From contig JAACJK010000114.1 of the NCBI GenBank assembly GCA_013368325.1, forward strand, positions 434,001-498,000: a stretch of 64,000 bases of DNA, in the 5' to 3' direction. Each line of letters opens with the position of its first letter. The stretch's first letter is position 1. This document shows positions 11,861 through 22,799 of the stretch, in pieces. A program made the translations under genes and the position numbers. Origin of the DNA: Ephemerocybe angulata (lineage: Eukaryota; Basidiomycota; Agaricomycetes; Agaricales; Psathyrellaceae). The notes under the pieces are model-generated. The model was given only the letters and a program-made list of their open reading frames with translations, did no database searches and had not been told where the DNA came from.

Positions 11861-12489
11861 ATGGTGTGACCGCACACTTCGCTCCAGCACTGGGGGTGGG
11901 GGTATCCGTGATCCGGAGGCGCCCTTCTAGGAGGCTCGGATTCGGACTTGCAATTGGTTTATCCCAACAATGCTTTGGCGGAGCGAAGGCAAAGCAATGG
12001 CCGTATATTAGACGCCTACTATCTCTGGAACAAAGCGAGGGTCAAGCGATTCTTTCTCTGGCATAGGCACCTGATCCTCATCACATCCCCAGCTAAGTAG
12101 CTTGGTAACGCACACCCATCAGTCTCATAACAAAGTGTCGGAGAATGTCACCAAGGGAATATCGCGCTCTTTCTTGTGCTGCGTTATGCGGTTTGGACTT
12201 TTCAGTGGCCGAACCGCACCTGATCATACTGCGCCACACTGCGCACAAGGAAAGGGCGTGGACTTGCCGCTTTTGTGTAGCACTCAAATAGGGCGGGGGT
12301 TTCTGGATTGCACCCACCACCTTCAAGAATTACCTACCACCCCGACAACGCTCGTACAGCGCTAGCAGAACCAATGCGGCTGAGACCAATGAATCAGACC
12401 ACATCCGCTCTCTCTCCATCGTCTATACCAGTAGAGAGGCCTTCCGAGTCATTCCAGCGCAAGGCATACAACCCAAGCACCGTCCCCAC
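11861..12489. other. Intergenic upstream of C2H2 ORF 3
   Basis: No gene supported. A plus-strand frame at 12308-12625 overlaps the next ORF in another phase and may contain its 5' exon (PSESFQRKAYNPSTVPTWL), but no clean splice joins them. Confidence 0.4.
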
Positions 12490-12801
12490 ATGGCTGCGCG
12501 AAGGCAGCAAGCACTCCCAGCAGGCCAACACATGGGGCGCATATGCACCGGCTCGAACTTTGTCTGCGACGCGAAGAACTGCTCGCAAGGCTTTAAATCG
12601 GAGGCGTTCCTGCAGGAGCACGTGAAAAGGGCGCACCGCCGATTAGAGAAAAAGTATACCTGTCCCTTCGTGGCGGAGGGGTGTACAAAGCAATTCCCTT
12701 ACAAACAAAGGGTAGACTCACACGTCAAATTCTCTCATAAAGAGGCAGGGGAACGGGAGCGGGAGGAGCCGCCCTGGACGCGAGTGCTTTTCGCTTTGTG
12801 A
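12490..12801 (+). CDS. Short C2H2 zinc-finger ORF 3
   Basis: A 103-aa ORF with two C2H2-like fingers: FVCDAKNCSQGFKSEAFLQE with HVKRAH, and CPFVAEGCTKQFPYKQRVDS with HVKFSH. Below the stop, another phase stays open to about 12949 and ends KLAELESRYGGLEYPWE. The gene may therefore have an unrecognised intron near 12780 or a frameshift. It is not closely related to the two C2H2 genes of the segmental duplication. It may be a complete small protein or a decayed gene. Confidence 0.45.
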   Translation: MAARRQQALPAGQHMGRICTGSNFVCDAKNCSQGFKSEAFLQEHVKRAHRRLEKKYTCPFVAEGCTKQFPYKQRVDSHVKFSHKEAGEREREEPPWTRVLFAL

Positions 12802-13110
12802 AGGCGTATGCGCCGAGTGTCGGGTTCCGGGTTGTCGGGGACGAGATTTGGAGAATCCGTCCCGAAGCTACTCTGACGTTCGAGTCAGAGAGAAGAAGCT
12901 AGCGGAGTTGGAGAGCAGGTACGGTGGGTTGGAGTACCCATGGGAGTGAAGCGTTAACGAGATTCCTTTATTTGAATATGGCCGATAGCGCATAGATACA
13001 GAAAATTACAGATTATAATAAGCGAGCATGAACCCGGCAGAAAACAAAGACAGACTCTGCATTACATTCCTCAAGTCTAGCTAATCTAACATCATACATA
13101 AAAGTCGTCT

Positions 13111-13644
13111 TCAATGTTCATCCTCTTGCGTCCATCCGTTCCCGTAATCGACGTGCTCAGGTTGCTGCTCCCTCGCCTTCTTGGTAGTTTTGATTGACTC
13201 GCTCTCCTCTTCAGCCCTGGCGCGCTTGATCCCGCGCGGGCCATTCCCGTTGGAAACGATCGGTTGCCCCCGGTCAGTCTGGAGTTGGACGAGAGGCGCT
13301 GGCGCTCGAGTCATGTCCTCTAACCTCCTCTCTGCCACGCCCAAAGAACGGTTCAACTCGACGTTGCGCGATGTCTGCAAGCTGAGCGGGCCCGGGAAGG
13401 GCTGGTCAGGAGAGTGTTGCCTTAAGGGTGGAAGAGAGAAGTGCTGGTCGGGAAAGTGTTGCCTTAGGGGTGGGAGCGTGCTGAAGTTGGGGTCGGGAAA
13501 TTGTTGTCTTATGGGTGGGAGTGTCTCGGTGTTGGAGCCTGCCTCCATGTGTATGAGCCTTCGCACAGGCGGCAGGGGCCCTTGCTGATAACACTTGAGA
13601 AAGTGGGGCAGGATAGGTGGGAGTGTGTTTGGTGGGGAAAGCAT
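13111..13644 (-). CDS. Proline/leucine-rich hypothetical protein with basic region
   Basis: A 177-codon ORF. The N-terminal half consists of imperfect repeats of a TLPPxRQxFPD unit (about residues 38-82, four times). The C-terminal half has a basic stretch RGIKRARAEEE and TTKKAREQQ that could serve as a nuclear signal. No domain recognised. A start at MEAGSNTET (about 13548) is also possible. Composition and repeats suggest a real or recently real gene, but there is no independent support. Confidence 0.45.
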   Translation of the reverse strand: MLSPPNTLPPILPHFLKCYQQGPLPPVRRLIHMEAGSNTETLPPIRQQFPDPNFSTLPPLRQHFPDQHFSLPPLRQHSPDQPFPGPLSLQTSRNVELNRSLGVAERRLEDMTRAPAPLVQLQTDRGQPIVSNGNGPRGIKRARAEEESESIKTTKKAREQQPEHVDYGNGWTQEDEH

Positions 13645-13744
13645 CGTTGAATCTCGGAGATGGTAGGATAAGTCGCATTAAGCCATATGTGTTTATGTAC
13701 CCTTGCTGTGTATGCCAAAGCACAGTGGCCACCGTGATAAGCCG

Positions 13745-14850
13745 CGCTTTGTGCGCACAAAGCGCGAGCAATTCGGAATTCCTGTCCTCTCGAGCAAAGC
13801 CCGAGGTCAGGTCAGGGATCAATGAACAGAACAGCGATCTTTGGCGTCACAGTGATATCACTACAAAGCTATCGCCTGGGAGCGATATTTGCTGTACAGG
13901 AGGGGAAGCGGGCTTTGGTGGTCCAAAGGCGGTGCCGTCCCGCGCATTGTTTTGATTTATCTTACCATTTCGAGTCTGCGGGCGGGCTTTGTCTGCCCTG
14001 CCGGTTCTGTGTCAGGCGCTCGTTGTGCTAGGTAAAGAGACAATGCCCACTACCAAATCCGACGTTTTTCGCGACAGTATTAAGGCGGGGGCGCTCGAGG
14101 CCTCAGATTCCCTCAGATTCCACTTTCTGCCCCTCGGCCACTCCTCCTTCACCTATTCCGTCCTCCGAATAGCTCCTCCCTCCCGCATTTACAGTAGCAC
14201 AGCCTCTCAAAGACTATCCCATTCCGACACTATCATGCCTGCCGCCCGTACCGAGAAGAAGGCCGCTGCCGCTCGATCTGTAAGCAATTGTCAACTCTCT
14301 ACGCCTATTGAACTGTGAACTGACCATCGGTTTATTGTATTCTAGGCCGAGGCCCCACTCCCTGCCTCTATCTCTTCCAATCGTGTCTGCGACATATGCG
14401 ACACAGTTGTGAATCGCGCCAGCGATCTAAAACGGCATAAGCTAACGCATCTGTAAGCATTCGATTCATCCTTACCTTCTCGTATACCATAACCCAATCT
14501 ATAATATGTCTTTATAATTAGGGATTCAGAAAAGCCTTTTAAGTGTACGTTACCGCTGGTGGATTCGCAAGGGAACGAAAGGCCTTGCGCCTACGCGAGC
14601 AATCATGCGGCAAATCTCAAGACACATCAGAGGTCTCGTCGTCACGCCAATGAGAGGAGGCCGTGCGGGTACGAAGGTTGCACATACGAGGCCACGGACC
14701 CGGCCAGCTTGTGCAGGCACCGACAGAGGGCTCATAAGATTATGCCTGAGGTTCCTCGTTCAATCAGGGCGCCCAAGCTGGGAGACCTGGTGGCCCTGAA
14801 TATCAAGGTTGAGGTTGAGGAGCCCGTCGCAGCTGGTTCTAGAATTGCAC
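13745..14850 (+). repeat. Segmental duplication copy 2 (with C2H2 gene 2)
   Basis: Counterpart of 8865-9960, same orientation. Similarity begins near the GCGCACAAAGCG block at about 13748. It runs through the promoter, two introns and the zinc-finger exons, and stops inside the coding sequence near the GAGCCCGTCGCA stretch. This truncates the second protein. Confidence 0.7.
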
Positions 14851-14867
14851 TTTTTCATCTACTCTAG
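14235..14867 (+). CDS. C2H2 zinc-finger protein 2 (C-terminally truncated paralog)
   Basis: Exons: 14235-14279 (MPAARTEKKAAAARS), 14346-14452 and 14522-14867; total 498 nt, 165 aa. Finger 1 is CDICDTVVNRASDLKRHKLTH. The last finger is CGYEGCTYEATDPASLCRHR with RAH. Exon 2 has a 10-codon insertion (APLPASISSN) compared with C2H2 gene 1. Shortly after LVALNIKVEVEEPVA it diverges and stops at SRIALFHLL, so the Ser-rich and Tyr/Pro-rich half of gene 1 is missing. It keeps an open frame and may encode a DNA-binding-only product, or be on its way to a pseudogene. Confidence 0.65.
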
Positions 14868-15092
14868 TCACATAATTCCTCATTCTCACACCCTACTAGA
14901 TTGTTGCATTACTATTCCGAAACCAGACAACGAAATCTGATGCCACTGACAGTGACAGTCATTACCACCGACGCAATGCTGCACAGCTCGAATTGTCCAC
15001 CTCTGTCTTCCTTTGGAGACTTGCGGTTTGACTTTTGTATCCTTTGACCTTCAAGTTTATCTGCGACTTGCGATGCATATGCTCGATTATAA

Positions 15093-15108
15093 GCGCTTAA
15101 ATAGCCGC
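15093..15108. promoter_or_regulatory. Palindromic upstream element, kinase B copy
   Basis: The sequence GCGCTTAAATAGCCGC is followed by CCGTGCGCACG and preceded by TCTGCGACTTG. It lies about 470 bp upstream of the kinase B ATG. The longer flank, including TATGCTCGATTA, is shared with the D/E intergenic copy. Confidence 0.6.
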
Positions 15109-15573
15109 CCGTGCGCACGCTCAGTCTTGCTTGAGCAGTACGGCGGAGTAAGCTCTCGAAAGGTACTAGAGTCAATTATATTGTGGCATATTAAATGTAG
15201 ATCTATGATCCACGTATATTAAGCCATCTACATTTCACTAGAAGTTCCATAATGAGTTCATAATCAGTGTTTGGCCGAATCTGCGTGCGAATCACGAGAC
15301 TCGGTAACCTGGTGTTCCCAATTGGGGTGGTCAACATAGTGTTGACCTGTGTATTCCACATTTACTGATTACTTATCAGCTTGGTTTGTGCTGTGGCAAC
15401 GTCCTTCTTTCTTCCTGCCTTCACGCTCAGTGCACTTCATCCACCCTGAACGTCCATTCCTCCACCAAGAGGACTTTTCATTCGTATTCTTGCATCACGC
15501 AACCAACAGTAAGTATTAGCGTAGTTCCATTGTGCCACTCAGCTCACCCAACGGGTCACTCAGTCCCACCAAG

Positions 15574-17570
15574 ATGAACCCTTCCGGCCCCAGCCCACCT
15601 CAACTTCCCAGCATTATCGAAGAACTCGAAGACCGCATCGAACCGGCCTCCCTCACCTGGGCAAAGTCCCTCCACCGCATTCCCTTCAAAGTCATATCCC
15701 GAGTCCGCGCCGCCATCTCTCCGGACCTCTCTACCCTACCCCAATTCCCCACCAGCACCGATGACTTTCGCGAGCCCCTCATTAACGTCCTCCAGACGAT
15801 AGTCAAAGTTTCTGGCAGGATGAGCAGGGGCGGGCGCACGCGCGAAGTTGTGGATACCAGTGGGATGTGCTTCGAGCATCGGGGGATGAAAGACTTTTTT
15901 TCGTCGCCTGATGCGGCTATTAAGGCGAGGGGCAGGTCGTTTGAGCTGCCTCGTGCGAGCGTGTGTCCTGCGGTCGATGCGACGATTGGGTACAGCAATG
16001 TTACAACGGTCATCCGCTTCAAGCTTGATTCAAAGACCAGTGACGCCGAGGAAGATATCATCAAAGACGAGGTCTACAGGATGGGCATCTTTGCAAAGTG
16101 CGTGGCTCATCTCACACTCAGTGTCTAGGGTCCGTTTACTGATATAGGACATAGGGAGATATTTCTATGCCAGCCAAATCGCTTATTTGTGCGCGTGATA
16201 GTGATAACCGAGCGGCGCGTGCGCCTCATCCAGTACGACCGTGCAGGCGCACTCTACACACCCCTCATCGACTACCACGAAAATCCAAACATGCTTATCC
16301 GATTTGTCGTTGGCCTCGCGTCGCGTTTCGAGGACCAGCTTGGCTTGGACACGAGCATCCAGTGGGGTAGTCACGGGGGCCGCAAGACGCCTGGAACCAT
16401 CACCATCGCAGACCCTTTCACCCGCCTGCCAAAGGTATATACCATGCGGAGTGTGAGGCCGTTTATTAATCGCTCCGAGTTGTGTGGGCGGGGCACGAGG
16501 ATGTGGGATGTCAGGGATAAGGATGGGAGGGATCTTGTGCTTAAGGATGCTTGGAGCACCGGAGCTCATGGAAAGCCGGAGTACTTTTACTTGGCCAAGG
16601 CAAAGGGCGTTGATGGCGTTCAGCAGCTCGTGGTTTATGAGGATAGGACTGGACGGTCGAACGGGGAGATTAGGTCGTTTAGGCCAGCGAGCGTTGGGAG
16701 GCCGTTCACGAACAAGAGCTTTCAGCGCATCGTGACACCTTTGTATGGGGCTCCTATTAGGGCATTTGACGACGAGGCGGAGTTGCTCAAGGCTTTATAT
16801 GATGCTATTGCTGGTGAGTACCCTGCATTCATTCTGGTTGGACATTAGGACTCACAGTAGCTCTTAGCGCATTGGAATTTGCTCAAGCGAGGTGTTCTGC
16901 ATTGCGATATCTCCACTGGAAACATCTTGCTTCCAGAAGAGAGGAATCCAACACCCGGTCTTCGGGGCATTCTCATTGACCTCGACTTCGCCACCGAGGT
17001 GGATTACACCAGGCCTACCATCAACCTCCGCGCTGTCGTAAGTTCACATTCTCTCACTTCTGATAATGTGCGAATCCGTCTCATCAATTTTCTTGACAGG
17101 GTACAAGGTTCTACCAATCGATTATTCTCCTCAAGGGACTCGGGGAGCGATACAAGCCTGTGCACGACCACCTCGACGATTTAGAGTCATTCTACTACGT
17201 CCTCCTCGATTTGATCTTCCGGCGCTCCGATCCCGGCAAAACCTGGGTGATCGACTGGATGGAGGACGAATGGAATAACGACGACGACGAATTGTCTGCC
17301 TCCGCCAAGGAGTACTTTCTCAGCAAGCCCTTCGAGGTGAAGGACGTTCCTAGCTTCTGGAGCGAGGAGTGCAAGGAGATGTTGATGTCCATGCACGAGT
17401 TCATTGGGAAGCTCGTTAGGGAGAAGACCGCTATTGTGGGAGATATGACACAGCCGTGGACTCTTGAGAACATGGCGCGGCTGTATGCCGAGAAGGACGA
17501 GCATTATAGGAAGATCCTGGCGATGATAGAGAAGGCGATTTCCGGCACTTCTGCCATGGATCTATGTTAG
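15574..17570 (+). CDS. FunK1-type fungal-specific protein kinase B
   Basis: Exons: 15574-16097, 16155-16813, 16868-17037 and 17100-17570; total 1824 nt, 607 aa. Exon 1 has IIEELEDRIEPASLTWAKSL and RSFELPRASV. Exon 2 has CQPNRLFVRVIVITERRVRL, IQYDRAGALYTPLIDYH, LVLKDAWSTGAHGKPEY and GVQQLVVYEDRTG. Exon 3 has the catalytic loop HCDISTGNILLP and the Mg-binding ILIDLDFATEVDY. Exon 4 has HDHLDDLESFYYVLLDLIF and WSEECKEML. All motifs are intact. ATG 15574 aligns with kinases C, E and F; an in-frame ATG 42 nt upstream also exists. Kinase E (33106) is its closest relative, with identical exon 2, 3 and 4 lengths. Confidence 0.9.
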
Positions 17571-17903
17571 TATACTTGAGACAGAGCATTACATTTCGCT
17601 AATTACGGTATGATATACTTGGACCTTTCCCGAGAGCTTTTCGTACTTCCACGAGCGTTTCCTGAATGCATATACTACTCTTTTCTCATAGGAATAATCA
17701 GCCGCAGTGTAATTGTAATCGAAAGCCGTACACAGGTGAAAGCTAGAATTCAAATCTACGAGACCCATGAGTCGCGCGTGCTACTCATCTAACCGATTTG
17801 GGCACTTGAGGGTGTTAATGGAAGGTATAATGTCTGTCGCGCTATTGACGGATTCTCGTCATTATGTTGCACCGCGCAGACACACCAGAGGGATAGCAGC
17901 CAC

Positions 17904-20165
17904 TCACATGTTCCGACAAAAACTACTCACAACCACGTACATCGCACCTAGCGGTCCATAAGGATTATACCGCATCTTCAGTAAAGTAAACATAACCTTC
18001 TCGGCGTTGAACCGGAACAGACCCTCCACTAACACGATCTCGTCCCGGTTCGCCTCCATATCGAGCACGTATTGGTGGAGGCGAGGCGCCCAGAGACCTC
18101 TTGTCGAGGAGCTCCAGACACCTGCCGTGTAGGCGTTTAGGGAATAGCTGCGGTGGAAGTTGGGCGCCCCTACTCGGAAGTCGAATACGGAGAGGAAAGA
18201 ATCAGGTTGGTATATCTCAGGCCATTGCGTGTCCTCGGATGGATTTGAATCTATATGTCGTGTTTTCAACTGCTTCTCTGAAATCCAATCTAGGACGTCG
18301 GGTAGTGGGGGCATTTCCTTGTTTAGAGAGCTTTCTAGCAGCCGGACTTGATTAAGCTTTGTCTTCATGGATACCCAGGACTTGTCGCTCTTCTGCCCTG
18401 TATGATGGACGCGAGGTGTGTGTCAGTAAGTAAGACTCTGACACAGCCTGGCTACAGGTCGGCGCGACCGAAAGAGAATTGTAGGTGACTAGAAGCAGCG
18501 TACCTCTATACCGCACCGCTAAGATTCGGCATTCCTTGGAGTGTAAGGCGTCCCAATCCTCCTTCTGTCATTCTTGCGAACAATACGTGACCGCATGGCA
18601 ATCCGTGCACGTCTTCAGTGCATCTCGATAATTATAGAGTGTATGTCTTTCGCTCGTCGGTGGGTGCTAGATGGTAAAGCAACGACAACAAATCAACTTC
18701 ATACGTCTCCTACAGCCCCAGAACGCCCGCCAGGCTGTCTACTCACCTTCAGATTACTACACAGACTGATAGTGCGGTTCTTTCCATCGGTGTAGACGTG
18801 GTGGCTACGGTTTAATGCTTGGTCGATCATCACACATATGCCCTCCCTCTGGGCTTCGGCGCACGTGACATGTGTCCCTCCACAAGTTTGAATCGCCTCG
18901 AGCGTCGGCAGCGAAATACACCTTGGACAGGTACATAAACGGGTAGAGAAGGAATAGGGCATCCAACGCATTTCCGTCCGATTTCAGATCTAGGTCGGCT
19001 TCACTATCTTGTTGATGAGTTGTGCATATGGCCACGCATTGTAGAAGGCCGCCTTCGACGAGCTTCGATACATGGGCGCTCGGGTTAGGCGACAGTTTGA
19101 TGAGGAAGTCTTTCACGAGGACGATGATAGCTGCGGAGACGTTCGCCCAAAATCGGGTGTCGGCGAACTTGAGTGTCTCTGCCTTCTTCGTAAGTGTGCA
19201 CAGGGCCGCCGTGTACTTGAATATGAAGTCTTCCAGGTCGAAAGTGTGCCAGAGAGCTCTGTCATGAACAAGGATGGAGACCGATACCACGAGGTACAGG
19301 TAACTTTTAGCCGCAGCAGCGAGATTTGACTTAAATGAGTGCGCCACGATTTCCTCGATGCGTCGTATGAAGAATCGAATGGCCATTCTGCGAGTGGATG
19401 CCTTTGTAGAGCGTAGTCGGAGCTGCATGGCTTCCGCTCCCACTGAGTATTCGAGGTAGATATGAAGCAGTTGGATGATAGTACAGAGAGTTGGTGGCAA
19501 GAATGGCGTCTGGTCTGGAGCGAGATCGTAATGCCGTTGGGTCTGGGGGTCGACTTGGCAGAGGAGGAGGAGTATGAGATCGGCTGTACAGGTCATAGAT
19601 ACGATCTCTAGCCTGAATGGATCCTCTCCCGACCCCGTCACCATCAGCATTAGTGAGGCTGAGAACTGCGTCACGACTGTGAGCCCAACAACGCCACTTT
19701 CGGCACTTGTGCGTGAGGCGTAGACGAGAAGGCGGCGCATCCAAGCCATGACACCGACCCAGCGGTCAATGAGAGTGCGGATGATGGTTTTCCCAAACGT
19801 TTCGATGACAGGGATGTCGGCCGCTTCGGCTACTGCGCGAAAGACCAAGACCAGGTCCTTCAGAGCCTGCATCCCATCCTCAATTGCGTTCCAGCTGGCT
19901 TTGGGACTCCAACTTGTGGGAGGATACTCCGGAACTAGACGTTGGTCAAGAGCGTCGAGGATCGATTCAAAGTGGCCTGTTCTATCCTCCTGACTGAGAA
20001 ATTCAGCAAGGGCCCTTAACGGCGTAGCCTGGTTTGTGACCTGATTTGTGTTAGTCTGAAGTCAAGTCAACGATAACGTGGTGAGATGAACACCTTATAG
20101 TGACGACCTTCGGCCACACAACGTTCTGCCTTTAAGGCTAGCGGATTCCTGGTTGTCGTTGGCAT
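17904..20165 (-). pseudogene. MYND zinc-finger protein 2, pseudogene
   Basis: The family's four-exon structure is recognisable. Exon 1 is 20094-20165 (24 codons, MPTTTRNPLALKA...). Exon 2 opens at about 20026 with ATPLRALAEFLSQEDRTG. The MYND exon is at about 18515-18660, and the C-terminal exon at 17904-18394 carries IVLVEGLFRFNAEKVMF. Two lesions were seen. Near 18850-18905 exon 2 changes frame: the reading ...ARGDSNLW leads to a stop, while the homologous QREGICVMIDQALNRS...LCSNLK is in another frame. In the MYND finger a zinc-ligand Cys codon is TGA (18568-18570), giving YCSQE-stop-QKEDW. Either lesion alone removes a functional finger. Sequencing error is possible for one lesion but unlikely for both. 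Confidence 0.8.
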
Positions 20166-20190
20166 GAAGGTGGTGGTGGTGGTGGTGGAG
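20166..20190. repeat. GGT/GTG microsatellite
   Basis: About seven GGT units sit immediately 5' of the start codon of the MYND pseudogene (minus strand), i.e. in its 5' UTR or promoter. Confidence 0.8.
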
Positions 20191-22000
20191 TTTTAGGCCG
20201 ACATGGTCCAATTCTGAACGCCGGCCCTCGTGATCTCCAGCGGACGGGCGGCTCGCCGGATTCACGAGGCCCCCATCCCAACCGAGGGCGACTGTCCGAG
20301 GTGCCAATTCGGATGTCCATCCCCAAGAAGGAGAAGGGGACAGTACTGCACGCAACGATGCCATGAAATCGTGTGAGAGGTGAGCGGTTTGGTGTGCAGG
20401 ATTTTGTCTGGCGCCGTAGCCATTCTCTGACATATTCGATATCATTGCGGCGCTTGTTGCATCCTGCGTCTGTTCCGCATCACTCCCAGCATCGATCCCA
20501 CAGACATCGCGTCGCGCAGGGAGGTGGAGGTGGCAAGGGTGTCTTACATAGGGCTTGGAGGTGAAATTAGGGCGCTCTGAAATGCAGGTCCAGATATTTG
20601 TGCATCGGCTATAACTATGTATTGGTTCAGATGCTATCATTGTCATACTTTGTTCATTAATCTTTGCAATTGCCCTAGTTCCTCCAGTCGCTCCTTTCAG
20701 ACAGCCTCTCGCCGAGTTCCACCCCGTTCCCGTTTTCTCGGGCAGCAGAGAGACTGCCCGGTGTTGGCATAGGATGCCAGCCTTGTGGATGTACGCACTG
20801 CGCCAATATGTACGTCCCGTTTGAATCTGTTACATTCGTGCAGCCCTCGGTCGCTGACCGGTTGCTCCCTGCCACCTGCCTCACCAGCGACGATCTGGAT
20901 ACTCTGAGTGCCGTCCTCGAAAATACGGACCCCCAGACGCGAAGCGTTACGCTGAAGGTTAGAGGTTTAAGTCAACTCCAGGGCAGATGGGTGCTTGGGA
21001 GGAGAGAGCATCGCTCTCGTGCACGGTGGTCGGGGACGTACTCTCCAACGGTGGTGGTGGTGGGCCCAGGCCCGACAAGCGCCATATGGGCTCGACCTTG
21101 ATGCTGATGTCATGACGCGAGCATGACGACAGGCGCACGGACTGAAACGGGGGGCATCGGAATGTCTCGGGACCTCTGCACAAGCATCCTAATCTCCGGT
21201 GGGTCGTCGTGCTACAGGCTGAGAGGTGGGGGTATTGCCCCGAGGGCAATGTGAGGGTACAGCGCACGCCCAAATCATAATAGTTGCGCGTACTAGCCAA
21301 GCTACCAGGCAGTCATGCTAGCAAACGTGTACGAGTTGTTCGTGGCTTCGAGTCACCGTCGCCCAGGGTTCCAAATTCCGAGGCCCGGCGGATAAAAGCG
21401 TGCTGTAGGCATGGCGAAGGCAAGACACCGGGAGACTATGTTGCCCAGGGAAGAGAAGGAGGAGATCTGTGGGCAGCGCACCACGGAATGGTTGGTCACC
21501 GTTGGTGGTTGTGGTTGTGGTGGTACGATGGGTTTAACGAGTGTTATATTTTTATACGTGTTCTCGGGCGCGTTACGCAGCAGCCTCATCGATGTCTATG
21601 GCGAACAGTGCGCCGAGAGAAAGGAATATTACTCACTGGTGGATGGGTGGTAGCGGTGGTGGTGGTAAGTGAAAGGTGGTCAAGGTTCAACCCCAGCTTT
21701 TGCAGAATATTGGGATCTGATCCGAAACTGATGGACCGGTCCTTTCCTCTCAACCACCACCATCGCCAAACTATCGCACATTATCTCGGGCTGGTATCGC
21801 AATGGCTAAACATCAATACGAGTTAGAACTCCTCTTGGAAAGGTCAGCGAAATCTGCAGAAAAAAACTACCCCTAACTCGATTTCAACTCGTCGAGTTCG
21901 ACATATATTTGCCTGGTTCTCCCGACAGTCTACCCTTCCTGCTCGCTACCAGCTGCAGCGCAACAGCAGTGAAGATTGAAGAGTGGATCTAAGGCGAGGA
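20191..22000. other. Intergenic, no supported gene
   Basis: Several overlapping ORFs of 60-180 codons occur on both strands, but none has a recognisable motif, splice pattern or paralog. There are scattered GGT/TGG-rich patches near 21500 and 21655. Confidence 0.45.
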
Positions 22001-22420
22001 TGGCGAGGACTTCTGCGAAGGGTGGCCCCACGCTCGGTCGTCCAAAGTCGTCGGCCCAACGCGCCCCCTCCCCGAGCCTGCAATGACGCCCCTTCCGCCC
22101 GCCCTGATCCCTCCTTTCCCCCAACCACCATCATGCATCCGAGTCGTCGAGCCCAAACCGCTTTGTCGTCGACGCGCTCTGCGGCCACGAAGAAGAGTAC
22201 AGCAGTGCCGAACACAGTCACGTTGGCTACTTGTGGGTAGTAGGCCGTCACTCCGCGCGGCAATCCGAGGCCATTCACAAGGGCACTTTCTACTTTCCAC
22301 TGAGTCTCTGGCCCAAATCTGGCCAGCCAACTTTGGGCAGGAGACGAGCGTTGGAAGGAATGCCAAAGGGATGCTCACATGGAGAACAAGACTTTGTTCA
22401 GCCTCCATACCGTCCACCCC
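22000..22420 (+). pseudogene. Decayed copy 2 of the unidentified multicopy ORF family (5' part)
   Basis: Matches 11020-11245 closely, from the GTCGGCCCAAC...CCCTCCCCGA block through the MHPSRRAQTALSSTRSAATK frame. A segment of about 45 bp that holds the TATAAATA box in copy 1 is missing here. After about 22225 it continues into a block (TACTTGTGGGTAGTAG...CCGAGGCCATT) that recurs at 50641. Confidence 0.6.
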
Positions 22421-22799
22421 GTGAATTGGTAACTTGATCAGCTCGCTTGTGAAGTCTATGTCTTGGTTTCAGTGGTGACTAAAGTTACTTCAAGATTGCG
22501 CATTGTGTTAATGTTGTGCTGCTAAGCGGACCATAAAAAACTCGTAATTATATACCTACAAACATACTTAATATATATAAACCAATAGCACCACTTTAAC
22601 CTCAAGCATGGAACAAAAAGACAAAAATACAGACCCTAAAAAAAAAACAGCTTGCGCGGGAGTTGAACTCTCAGCTGCTTGGGAAGTGACAGAAAGCCTG
22701 AGCTTTTTGAGGGTTGCTCGTGACTTTTCCCACGGTCACATGGTCGCAGAGCGTCGAAAGCTTGGCACTTTTTCTGCCGGGTACAAGTACCCGAAACCA

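Noticed and set aside
22640..22720. tRNA-like 3' end (GAGTTCAACTC near a T-run, minus strand)
   Set aside because: The T-loop-like word is present and a run of T follows, but the T stem does not pair at the right loop size and no matching acceptor or D arm could be found.
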